NCBI GenBank assembly: GCA_039105265.1
Contig: JAPFFF010000009.1
Span: 1,364,001-1,428,000, forward strand
DNA from: Tritrichomonas musculus
Lineage: Eukaryota; Parabasalia; Tritrichomonadida; Tritrichomonadidae
Direction: 5' to 3'
Length of the DNA stretch: 64,000 bases
Shown here: one piece after another, positions 42,050-51,177 of the stretch
How positions within the stretch are numbered: position 1 is the first letter of the stretch
Layout of the letters: every line of letters starts with the position of its first letter
Translations under genes and position numbers: made by a program
Notes under the pieces: model-generated
Told to the model about the DNA's origin: nothing
The model's database searches: none
Seen by the model: the letters and a program-made list of their open reading frames with translations, nothing else

Positions 42050-43654
42050 ATGAATCATCCAACACTCAAATATACAAGGTCTGAATCAATAGCTGTCCTC
42101 CGTGCTGAAGCTGCTAGAGAAAAAATATATAAAAATGAAAAGCACGGTTTTGATAATGAAAAGTATCTTCAAGCTCAAAAAGCCAAAATCGAAGAAAGGC
42201 TCAGGCAATCAGATAATAAACTGTACATAGAATTTGGTGGGAAACTACTTTTTGATTTTCATGCTTCAAGGATTTTACCTGGATATGATCCTAACGTCAA
42301 AATTCAACTCCTTCAGCAATTATCATCAGATTTGGACATTATTCTTTGTGTTAATGCTATTGATATCGAAAATAATAAATTAAGAGCAGACTTTGGGATT
42401 ACATATCATGAAGATGTTTTGAAGATTATCGATGACCTTGCAAATCGAAATCTCAAAATTACTGCTGTTGTCATCACTCGATATGAAAACCAACCTGCAG
42501 CATCTTCGTTCAAGAAACGTTTAGAGAATTCTAAAATTAAAGTTTATACCCATCCAACAATTCCAGGCTATCCAAATGATATTGATAAGATTGTTAGTGA
42601 TGAAGGATATGGAGCATGCGAATACATCGAAACAACAAAGAAGATTGTCGTTATAACAGCACCAGGACCAGGAAGTGGAAAACTTGCAACATGCCTTTCT
42701 CAGCTTTACCACGAATACAAAAGAGGTATTAAGGCAATTTATTCAAAGTTCGAAACATTCCCTGTTTGGGATCTTCCTTTGAAACACCCAATCAATGTAG
42801 CATATGAAGCCGCAACTCTTGACTTAAATGATTCAAATATGATAGATACTTTCCACCAAAAAGCTTATGGAATATCTGCAGTAAATTACAACAGAGACAT
42901 TGAAGCATTTCCTTTGCTCCAACGAATCATGGAAAGGATTACCAAATCTGAATGTCCTTATAAATCACCAACTGACATGGGATGCAATTGCATTAGCCAA
43001 GGTATTATTGATGATGCTATTTGCCAAGAAGCTTCCAAACAAGAGACAATTCGTCGTTATTTAAGAGCTAAAGTTGATTTTGCAATGGGTATAATTTCCC
43101 AAGATGTTATCGATCATTCAATTGACTTAATGAACGAATTAAATGTTAACATGGAGTATCGAAAAGTTGTCCCAGAAGCTAAAAAGGCCATAGAGAATGC
43201 TAGAGGAGATCTATCCAGAGGTAATTATGGAATTTTATGTGGTGCTGCCATCCAATTACCAAATGGAGAGATTGTTACGGGAACAAATTCTCCAAATTTC
43301 CACTCAGCTACATGCGTTATCATCAAAGCTTGCAAAAAGCTTGCTGAAATACCTGAATTTATTGACCTTTTATCTCCAATCATTATTAAATCCATAGGAG
43401 AAATGAAAGGAATGGTTTATCAAACTGATGAACCAAGTCTTGATGTTAGAGAAATGCTTATTGCATTCGCTGCACAAAGTCCCATGAACCCAACAATCAG
43501 CAAAGTTTTTGAATTCTTCCCTCAATTTTATGGATGTGAGATGCATTTAACTCATATTCCATCTCCAGGCGATCAAAATGGATTGAGAAAGCTGGGCATT
43601 CGCTTTACCTATGATCCAATTCCATCTTCACGTAACTTATTGAACACTCAATGA
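42050..43654 (+). CDS. UPF0371/DUF1846 family protein, bacterial type
   Basis: 534 aa from ATG 42050; the frame opens earlier only at a GTG. It matches the bacterial DUF1846 family along its length: FGGKLLFDFHASRILPGYDP near the N-terminus, then ITAPGPGSGKLATCLSQLYH, FETFPVWDLPLKHP, NVAYEAATLDLNDSNMID, NYNRDIEAFPLL, KSPTDMGCN and EASKQETIRRYL. The PGPGSGK stretch resembles a phosphate-binding loop. The biochemical role of the family is, to my knowledge, unsettled. The length is near the bacterial norm (about 500 aa). AT-rich codon use and a trichomonad initiator show it is long settled, though the family is mainly bacterial, so lateral transfer is likely. Confidence 0.92.
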   Translation: MNHPTLKYTRSESIAVLRAEAAREKIYKNEKHGFDNEKYLQAQKAKIEERLRQSDNKLYIEFGGKLLFDFHASRILPGYDPNVKIQLLQQLSSDLDIILCVNAIDIENNKLRADFGITYHEDVLKIIDDLANRNLKITAVVITRYENQPAASSFKKRLENSKIKVYTHPTIPGYPNDIDKIVSDEGYGACEYIETTKKIVVITAPGPGSGKLATCLSQLYHEYKRGIKAIYSKFETFPVWDLPLKHPINVAYEAATLDLNDSNMIDTFHQKAYGISAVNYNRDIEAFPLLQRIMERITKSECPYKSPTDMGCNCISQGIIDDAICQEASKQETIRRYLRAKVDFAMGIISQDVIDHSIDLMNELNVNMEYRKVVPEAKKAIENARGDLSRGNYGILCGAAIQLPNGEIVTGTNSPNFHSATCVIIKACKKLAEIPEFIDLLSPIIIKSIGEMKGMVYQTDEPSLDVREMLIAFAAQSPMNPTISKVFEFFPQFYGCEMHLTHIPSPGDQNGLRKLGIRFTYDPIPSSRNLLNTQ

Positions 43655-43689
43655 ATTCTAAAAATTTTATTATTATTAAAAAAACATAA

Positions 43690-43794
43690 TTCATGTCTCT
43701 ATCTTGCATCTTGTTCAAAGTTCCACTTGTCTTACTTCTCGCTCCTCGCCCTCTCTCGCCCAGCGCTCTCCCCTCGCTCTCCTCCCCTCCACAA
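43690..43794. other. pyrimidine-rich, GC-rich island
   Basis: About 100 bp, nearly all C/T with repeated CTCGC/CTCTC/CCCTC words (densest 43735-43790), and far richer in GC than anything around it. It sits ~40 bp after the UPF0371 stop. A 72-codon frame across it (43693-43911) is probably chance. Confidence 0.6.
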
Positions 43795-44145
43795 ATTACT
43801 TTTAATATATTAGATTTATCTATCGCAGAATGTTTGTTTGTATTAAATTATGCATATAGAGTATTAAATTTTTATTCTTTTTGTCTAATATGTATATTTG
43901 GTTATCTATGAATTAATAGTTCATATTGTGCTGACATGTATTAAATAACTTTAAAACTATGTGAACTGCGATGTACAAAGATTCATGAATATATTATTGA
44001 AATGAAAAAAAAAATATTTAAAATTTTTGTGTATAATAAAATCAAATAAAAAATGCCTAAAGTTGTTATACATATAGCTGAAAGTCATATGATGTTATAT
44101 AAACGGTTTTATTATCAAAACAAAATATATAATTGAAAATGGAAT
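43795..44145. other. convergent intergenic region
   Basis: AT-rich, no gene seen. Confidence 0.4.
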
Positions 44146-44490
44146 CTATTGCGTAGAAAATCGTTTCAGTAAAGCTTCATATTCGACATCTTTATCATCA
44201 ATTTCATCATTGTATTCTTTATGAAGAGTGTTCCAATTCTCATCGACATCTCCTTGATCTGACAAAGCATCATCATCAGCTGCGATATCTTGAAAGTATT
44301 CTTGTTCAAGCTTATCTAAACTTTGTTCAAGTATCATTAAAATATCTACCAATTGACCAATTTTAGAATCAACTTCTTCTAATTGAGGGGGTTTATTGAG
44401 CTTAATGTGAACAACTTGCGCTCCTCGTCGTTTGGTTAACTCAGTAATATCTTCAATATTGATTTGCCTGCAAATGGATAATCCTTTCAT
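44146..44490 (-). CDS. small coiled-coil protein, unknown
   Basis: 114 aa. The N-terminal half is mixed (INIEDITELTKRRGAQVVHI), a short coiled coil spans about 40-70 (VDSKIGQLVDILMILEQSLD), and the tail is acidic. No family is recognised. The ATG at 44490 is the only start, and the protein-like composition supports a real gene. Confidence 0.6.
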   Translation of the reverse strand: MKGLSICRQINIEDITELTKRRGAQVVHIKLNKPPQLEEVDSKIGQLVDILMILEQSLDKLEQEYFQDIAADDDALSDQGDVDENWNTLHKEYNDEIDDKDVEYEALLKRFSTQ

Positions 44491-44619
44491 GAAAAAATGT
44501 TATAAATTTATTTTCAATCAAATTGAAAGAAAATCAAAGTTTAACGTATACAATAATACTTTCTGAATTCTCTATTAATTTGTTTTTAAAGACATATATT
44601 AATGTCAGAAAAACCAAAA

Positions 44620-44652
<33 letters not shown>

Positions 44653-44867
44653 ACATTTGTAAGAAAATAAAGATTGAATTTTTTTATGTTATTATATATA
44701 TCTAGTAGTATTATTAAAAAAATGTGTTGGAAATAAACATTGAACTCAGCATTAGCTTAAACATATATATAATTACAGAAAAAATTGATGAAATTAATAT
44801 AAATGATATTTTAATTCACAAACAATTCATAGTAATTCCATTTTTTTTCTTCAGATCTTTTCTAAAA
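44491..44867. other. intergenic spacer with poly(A)
   Basis: 377 bp including an A-run of more than 20 at about 44618-44641. No gene. Confidence 0.5.
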
Positions 44868-46526
44868 TCATGAAGGTGAAAAAAAAAAAGGGGAATTACC
44901 GCAAAATCCAACTTGGTAATCTTGAGTTGAATTTGAATTTAAATGATCAATTAAGCATCTCGCAACTCTTTTAGTTTCTTCTTTACCTTCAGAAAATGTA
45001 TCAACTCTCCAAATAAAATCACTTTTCTTTTCCTTTTCATTTATATTAAAGTCGCGATAATCGCTGCGAGTTAAAAAGAAGACATATTCTTGTCCAATAA
45101 AGTGATTAATTATTTCTGTTTTCACTTTTTGACTAAATAATTCCCATTCAGAAGCATCAAATCCAATCAAATTAAAATCAGATGAAAAACCATAAATTGT
45201 TAAACTCTCAGAGCCATCTTCAATTGTCACCTTGTTTAGAATTACTTTTTTAATTCGACCATTTGAATTGGATTGACATCTTTGGCAAAAATTAACGTCA
45301 TTAACTTGACAACCACAATCAATATGAATATTTGCAGTTTGTATATCGATTTTGAGAATAACTGCTCGAACAATGGCACTTGTATATTCAAAAATTTGCT
45401 TAATTGGGATTGGACGTGCAATCATTGAATCTAAGAATGATGGAATAATATTCAGATTATAAACGGTCGAATCCCTTGAAAATTTGAATGTTTTTTCATT
45501 TAGTGCAACAAGATGAAAAAAGTATGAAAAATGTCCAATTCGAAGTGTAGATAAAATTTTTTTGTAATAATAGCTTGTCTGATTTGAAAACAATATTGCA
45601 ATTCTTTGTGCACCTTTGGTGATTATATCAATCTGGCAGCCCATCCATTCATTTCCTGATGTAAAGTGTCCTACTGAATCTACAACACCACATTTCATGA
45701 TTTCTCTTTGATTTCTACCAATATTTGGTACTGGCGCTCTAAAAATAACTGATTCAGACGATAGTGAAATAACAAAAGGATTTTGATAAACAACAGGCTT
45801 CCATACCATTATTATATCTGACTCATCAAGTAGCTTTAAATAATCCAACTCTTGAGTTTTTAATAAAAGTTCTATTGGCTCATTAATTGTATCATCCTTA
45901 ATCATAAAACTTGATTCGGTTTTATTAATTATTTTAACTATAATTGCGTTAGGAGATTTTTGTGAATTTTTAACGGTTATAAGGGTATTTTTTTGTGCAT
46001 TTTCTTTTACCCAATTCAGATCAAATAAACTTCCATCATTTAATTCAACAATAATACATCGAACTGGAAGCATAAAATAATCGTTAAGAATATTGGATGC
46101 TAAAAATCTGATTTTTCTAGATGGCGATAAGATTGGTGAATGAATAAATTGGAGAATTGATTGATGAAGCCATAAACAAAATCCTTGTGTTGAATTATTA
46201 AGAGATAAATTTAAAACAGGCGTTTGTGATCCAGAATAATAATCAATTGAATTAATATTGCATAATATAATATCATTATTTTTGGGCGGAGTAAATTCAT
46301 GTTTTATTGATCTCCATTTCTCAACGATCGTATCTATGATTCGTGCTGGAGTGATTATGCTTTGGTATTTCTGAAAAGTCAAAAGTAACTGTTCAGCAGC
46401 CCATTCTGGTGTTGGACGGTCAATAGCATGTTTACTTGGAGCAGGTTTTAAAAATTCTTGAACTTTTTCTACAATATAGTCAACGTATTTTTCGTAATCT
46501 ACGAGGGGAATGTAATGATGATACAC
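44868..46526 (-). CDS. OB-fold-like protein (RPA1/MEIOB-like candidate), 5' end missing
   Basis: 552 codons with no ATG at the 5' end. The frame starts at a GTG directly after an in-frame TAA, 4 nt from the TTAA of a mobile element, and the next in-frame ATG is about 155 codons in. Beta-rich segments (VFVISLSS-type strands, LTIYGFSSDFNLIGFD) and a Cys cluster (CGC then CQRCQ) resemble the OB folds with zinc-binding insert of RPA1/MEIOB-type single-strand DNA-binding proteins. The match is weak, and only a structural comparison could confirm it. The long open frame argues for a gene recently truncated, or one with an unseen first exon. Confidence 0.5.
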   Translation of the reverse strand: MYHHYIPLVDYEKYVDYIVEKVQEFLKPAPSKHAIDRPTPEWAAEQLLLTFQKYQSIITPARIIDTIVEKWRSIKHEFTPPKNNDIILCNINSIDYYSGSQTPVLNLSLNNSTQGFCLWLHQSILQFIHSPILSPSRKIRFLASNILNDYFMLPVRCIIVELNDGSLFDLNWVKENAQKNTLITVKNSQKSPNAIIVKIINKTESSFMIKDDTINEPIELLLKTQELDYLKLLDESDIIMVWKPVVYQNPFVISLSSESVIFRAPVPNIGRNQREIMKCGVVDSVGHFTSGNEWMGCQIDIITKGAQRIAILFSNQTSYYYKKILSTLRIGHFSYFFHLVALNEKTFKFSRDSTVYNLNIIPSFLDSMIARPIPIKQIFEYTSAIVRAVILKIDIQTANIHIDCGCQVNDVNFCQRCQSNSNGRIKKVILNKVTIEDGSESLTIYGFSSDFNLIGFDASEWELFSQKVKTEIINHFIGQEYVFFLTRSDYRDFNINEKEKKSDFIWRVDTFSEGKEETKRVARCLIDHLNSNSTQDYQVGFCGNSPFFFSPS

Positions 46527-46529
46527 TTA

Positions 46530-46533
46530 TTAA
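46530..46533. repeat. TTAA duplication, left
   Basis: Borders the GGGTAAAGTTGG end of the element at 46534-48481. The matching TTAA is at 48482-48485. Confidence 0.75.
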
Positions 46534-48481
46534 GGGTAAAGTTGGCTTTTCTCAACTTTTTTCCACTTTTTGTAATATCTTTCAAAATATTCTATGAGTT
46601 TTTGCTAATAGCAAATCTGATATTTCATTAAAATATAAAAAATTTATATATTTCTTATCAAATCAACGTTTAATCATTTTTTAATTTATCCATTAAGATT
46701 ATCATGTATAATCTTAATTTAAAAAAATATAATTAATTTAAGATTAATTTTTTAAATAAGAATATTTTTGTTTAGATAGTTTTTTTCGAATTTCTATTTT
46801 CTCAAATAATTGAATAAAAAAAAATTTCTTTCAAAAAATTGTGAACCAATTTCTCTCATCAAAAAACAGTTTTATTGAATCAATATGAAAATAAAAAAGA
46901 TATTTGTAATGAAATTTTATATGGAATACCTTATAATTTTAAAATTATTTAATTTCGTAAATAAAAGGATTTATTCGGAAATTTTATAAAAACATTGGTA
47001 TGGATTCAGCAAAAATATATAGCTATTTCAATTGATAAATGGTTATTATAATACTTTTTCTATTCAATCAACCAATTAAATATAGAAAAAAAATAGTTTG
47101 GTATCTTGTTTTCTTTTATGTATAGAAGAATAAAAAAAAAATCGACTTTTTTTTGGATTAATATACTAATTTAATTATTTATTTTGATTTTTATGCAATG
47201 CATTAAAGCTTAAGTAATAATATAAACTATGGTTTCAATTGATAAATTAGTTTATTGTTCAAAATAAATTAATATTTTTTAATATATATGGATATATATG
47301 TTTTTGTTGTTTAATTAATTATTATGTCTATTAGCTGATATTATATATATAAATTATGATAAATTTATTGAGATAAAAACATTTTTTATCTCACAATTTT
47401 GAATAAAAAAACGAAAAAGCATTCATTCAAAATTATTTATCTCCATTGAATTTTTAAGTTTACTTAAAAAAAGAATATTTATTTCCATATTCATTATATT
47501 ATTAATATTTAATAAATAATATATATATATTATTATATATAAATTAATATAAAAATTATAATAATTTTTGCTTTTTTAATAATAAGATATGATAAATATT
47601 TTTATTTTTTGATTTTATTCAACTTTTCAACCCTTTCAATATTTTCAAAAACAAACTTATTTGAAAGTGCCAATTTTTCATTTTACACGCAATTAGATTC
47701 CTTAATTTTATGTATATATCAAATACTACATAAAATATAATAGGAAAAATCCATCAAATCAAAAAATCACAGAAATATCAATATTCAATTTTCTCCATGA
47801 TTCAAATTTTCTAATTTTTAATGGGCCATTTTATTATAATAAATGCTATTAATTATATTTTCCTAGTACAAATCCAAAAAGTTTCCTATTCGAGAAGAGC
47901 CGACTTGCTAACATCAAAATTTTCATGATAAAATTTTCAAATAATTTTATTGCATTTTAAAACAAATATTTTTCTTAATGAATATCGAATATCAATCTAA
48001 AATATTCGTATAAAAAATATATATCAACCAATATCAATAGAATTAAGTAGAAAAATATTTTTTTCGAAATTAAAAAAAAAAAAAAGCATTGTAATTCAGT
48101 CTTCTTCAAATTAAATATGATAAAAACAAATGATTCCCCTTGTATATATGTTTAAAAATAGAAATATGCACTTTTTATAGTAAAAAAATGTTTTCTTGAT
48201 ATTTTTTGGATTATGATATTTTCATTTTTTATTTTTTTCATGATTTGGACCATTTTTTGTTATATATCCAAAATTCAGAATATTTTACATTACGTTGTAA
48301 TGCTTTTTTGTACAAAAATTGATTTGATAGCTCTGTGGAGCTCTTTTTTTTCTGTTCATTTGAATGCCCCTCAGAAAAGATTGAATTTACATAGAAATAA
48401 ATTCAATGATCATACAATTCATTCAAGCAGCACATAGAATAAATTAAAAGATTTCAAAAAAAAGAAAAGCCAACTTTACCC
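46534..48481. mobile_element. TTAA non-autonomous DNA element (1.95 kb)
   Basis: A perfect 19-bp inverted repeat, GGGTAAAGTTGGCTTTTCT at the left and its complement at the right, is flanked by TTAA on both sides. The interior is very AT-rich and has no credible transposase; a 74-codon frame at 48213-48437 has no motif. The TTAA target suggests mobilisation by a Kolobok- or piggyBac-type transposase. It sits immediately before the 5' end of the OB-fold-like gene. Similar ends occur at 13241-13308. Confidence 0.85.
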
Positions 48482-48617
48482 TTAATTCTGTTTCAAAAAA
48501 AAAGTTAATACTTTAGGTGTTAACCATTTCTTTACAAAAAAAAAAAAAAAAAAAATAACGAATAAATAAAAAATTTATATTTACTCAGTCATTACATAAT
48601 AAAAAAGCTACTTAAAT

Positions 48618-50891
48618 TTATAAATCATCTGTTGAATACGGATTCTTTTTTGACTTAACAAAATCTTCATAAGATTCAATCTTTCTATCATTACGAAATT
48701 CATCATCATTCAAACCTCCTTGATTGAGTTTTTCCCAATATTCGGGAGGTTCTTCAGAATGTGGATAAGGGTTATCCTTTGATGGTGGCGGTTGAGCGAA
48801 TTGTATTTCATTAAATTTAAATTTAAGATCATCAGAAATTTCTTTCACATCATTTGCAGTTACTGGGAAAGATTTCCAGCCTGGCTCTTTCCAAGTCATT
48901 TCGATTGTGTCATTCAAAAATTTTTCACTTTTGAGGAGTACTTTCTTAAATTCATTTAAAACTGACTTTTGAACGTATGATCTATTAACTGGCCAAGAAA
49001 CATCAAGTCCATATTTGCCGTTTTGTACGTTAATTAGCAATTTTCCGAGTTCTTCATATAATGTAATATTTTCTTTAATTCTTTGATAAACTGGGAAAAC
49101 AAGTTTTTTAAGTTCGTTCAATCTTAAAGTGAAATTGATTGGTTGTGTAGCCTTTTTGGCGTCAGTTAACAACCATTTTTTCTGTTTTTCAGCGCATCTA
49201 ATTATTTCAATTCTTTGAGAGAAATTTGAGAAAGCTCTGAAAGTTTGATTTTTTTCAACCTGATGTAATACAAGATAAGTGAAATTAGTTAATTGTTCCC
49301 TAGTCTCATTCAAACGTTCATTGATTAATTCAGGATGCATAAACATCTTAAATATATCGGATAACGGCTTTGGTGGTTCGAGTGGTTCTATTTTATTTTC
49401 CTTGCAAGAAAGTTGGTCATCAGTTTCGCATGAAAGGGCATCGTGAACTCTAAGAGGTCCATTTTTAAAGAAAATTTTTATATCTCCTTGATCAATGTAC
49501 GTTAAATAGAAACCGAAACCTGTAACAATTTGTCCTTGTTGAATTTCATCTTCTCCATAATTGAAGAGAATTAATTGAGCGTCATTTTGGACGGTTATTT
49601 TCTTATGACATTTTTCGCCTTTCTCACAAATTTCATAAGTTCCATTCAATGTCATTGCTTTAACGGAATAAACCGATTTTTCTTCAGAAATTTCAACAGG
49701 AACGAATCTGTCATTATGACGAAAAGAGTTTGAGTAACCTGCGCCAAGTGCGAGAGTCTCTTCAGCAGGCAAAGACTGACGAATTTCATGATGAAGAATT
49801 TTTGAGAGTGATTTTACAACGTATTCAATTTTTGAAGACCCGCCAATTATTTCAATGTCGTCGTATTCAATTCCTTTTGATGCCTCCAATGCGACCTGAG
49901 CTGTTGTATTAATTAGAGGCGTCAGGCATTTGACAAGCTCTGTTCGATTCATTGAAAATTGAAAGTCGATTCCGTTAATGTTCTCAATTACAGAAAAAGT
50001 TGTCTCTTGATTTGAAAGGTCAATTTTCATCTTCTCCGCAGCTCTGAATAACCGTCTAAATTCAGCATCAGTGATGTTTTTAATATCAAGTCTATCGCGG
50101 ATGTGCTGAACGATACGTCGGGTCACATGGGACCCCCCTTCGGTCCTATTTATGACATAAGAGTATCGAAACGCTTTCGGAACGCTCAATGACGAATAAG
50201 ATTTCTTTTCACGCACGAAACGAACAACGTAAGACTTGATCGACATGCCGCCGACATCAATGAACAAAACGGTTTTCGACTTTTTCTGAAAACTCTCAGA
50301 ATTCTCAATTCCATACACATAAGAAACGGCATCAACGTCGTCGATGTTGTGAAACTTCTCAATTTTGAAATTTTTCAATGCATATTCAAATATGTATCGT
50401 TGCGGAATTATAAAACTGGCTGGAAATACAAAACAGACATCTTTGATGTTCCCTGTGCCGCCTAAAATTGAATCAATGTACTTTTTCAGATATAAAATTA
50501 ACGAGTCTTCGTACTTCACTCGGGAAGCTGAACTGTTCATGCCAAATGGCCGCGTGTATTTCGATGCTTCGTCAGAATTAAGATTGCATATTAAGGGCCA
50601 AAAGCCACAGCCCATCCATGGTCGTGTTTCCATCGTCCGTAATGCATTGTCACCAAATGCAAGATATAATTGACCTACTTCATCAGCTAATAAAGGTTTA
50701 TCTTTTCGCCAGTCAAAATTGGGCTTGGAACGAAATGCAAAAAATGAGGGGGTGTTCGGTGATCTGTCGGAATTATAATATATTGATGGTATTTCATTAC
50801 CTTCAACTAATGAAGCTTTGGAAAAATATGAGCCTATATCAAGGCCTAAATATACTGAACGAGTAAAAACTAAAAGAATGAAAGAAAACAT
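48618..50891 (-). CDS. GRP170/HYOU1-like ER Hsp70-family chaperone
   Basis: 757 aa. A signal peptide (residues 1-13) is followed by an Hsp70-type ATPase: phosphate-1 LGLDIGSYFSKASL, phosphate-2 LFIDVGGMSIKSYV and adenosine motif IIGGSSKIEYVVKSL. A shortened beta domain and a helical C-terminal region with many N-glycosylation sequons follow. The last residues STDDL resemble a KDEL-type retrieval signal. Divergent motifs and the long C-terminal part point to the Hsp110/GRP170 branch, which acts as nucleotide exchange factor for BiP in the ER lumen. It is shorter than animal HYOU1 (about 1000 aa). The start is supported by an initiator 10 nt upstream. Confidence 0.85.
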   Translation of the reverse strand: MFSFILLVFTRSVYLGLDIGSYFSKASLVEGNEIPSIYYNSDRSPNTPSFFAFRSKPNFDWRKDKPLLADEVGQLYLAFGDNALRTMETRPWMGCGFWPLICNLNSDEASKYTRPFGMNSSASRVKYEDSLILYLKKYIDSILGGTGNIKDVCFVFPASFIIPQRYIFEYALKNFKIEKFHNIDDVDAVSYVYGIENSESFQKKSKTVLFIDVGGMSIKSYVVRFVREKKSYSSLSVPKAFRYSYVINRTEGGSHVTRRIVQHIRDRLDIKNITDAEFRRLFRAAEKMKIDLSNQETTFSVIENINGIDFQFSMNRTELVKCLTPLINTTAQVALEASKGIEYDDIEIIGGSSKIEYVVKSLSKILHHEIRQSLPAEETLALGAGYSNSFRHNDRFVPVEISEEKSVYSVKAMTLNGTYEICEKGEKCHKKITVQNDAQLILFNYGEDEIQQGQIVTGFGFYLTYIDQGDIKIFFKNGPLRVHDALSCETDDQLSCKENKIEPLEPPKPLSDIFKMFMHPELINERLNETREQLTNFTYLVLHQVEKNQTFRAFSNFSQRIEIIRCAEKQKKWLLTDAKKATQPINFTLRLNELKKLVFPVYQRIKENITLYEELGKLLINVQNGKYGLDVSWPVNRSYVQKSVLNEFKKVLLKSEKFLNDTIEMTWKEPGWKSFPVTANDVKEISDDLKFKFNEIQFAQPPPSKDNPYPHSEEPPEYWEKLNQGGLNDDEFRNDRKIESYEDFVKSKKNPYSTDDL

Positions 50892-50895
50892 TGAT

Positions 50896-50903
50896 ATTTG
50901 TGA
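50896..50903 (-). promoter_or_regulatory. initiator of the GRP170-like gene
   Basis: Minus strand reads TCACAAAT with +1 A at 50901, 10 nt before the ATG at 50891. Confidence 0.5.
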
Positions 50904-51177
50904 TTAAAAAAAATCTAATTGGCCAGAACAAAACGGTTTTTCTTAATTTTTAAAAAGATCTCTCAAATGTGTTCAAATTTTTAATGGAAATTATTGAATT
51001 TTTTTCAATTATTCTTTAATGAATTCAGTAGTTCATTATTGTTTCTTTACTTTTATTTAAAAAAAAAAAATATAAATGTTGTATTAAATAAACAAAAAAA
51101 GGTTGGGAAAAAGAAAAAAAAAATCTAGCCAAAGATGAAATGGGAACGTTTATTTATTATTTTAGAAATATCGGGTT

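Noticed and set aside
43693-43911. 72-codon ORF with a hydrophobic product across the pyrimidine-rich island
   Set aside because: It is produced by low-complexity C/T sequence and has no protein-like continuation or homolog I can name.
44523-44705. 60-codon ORF across the poly(A) run
   Set aside because: The poly-Lys middle comes from a homopolymer tract, so there is no evidence of a gene.
48213-48437. 74-codon ORF inside the 1.95-kb TTAA element
   Set aside because: No transposase motif and composition typical of the AT-rich background.
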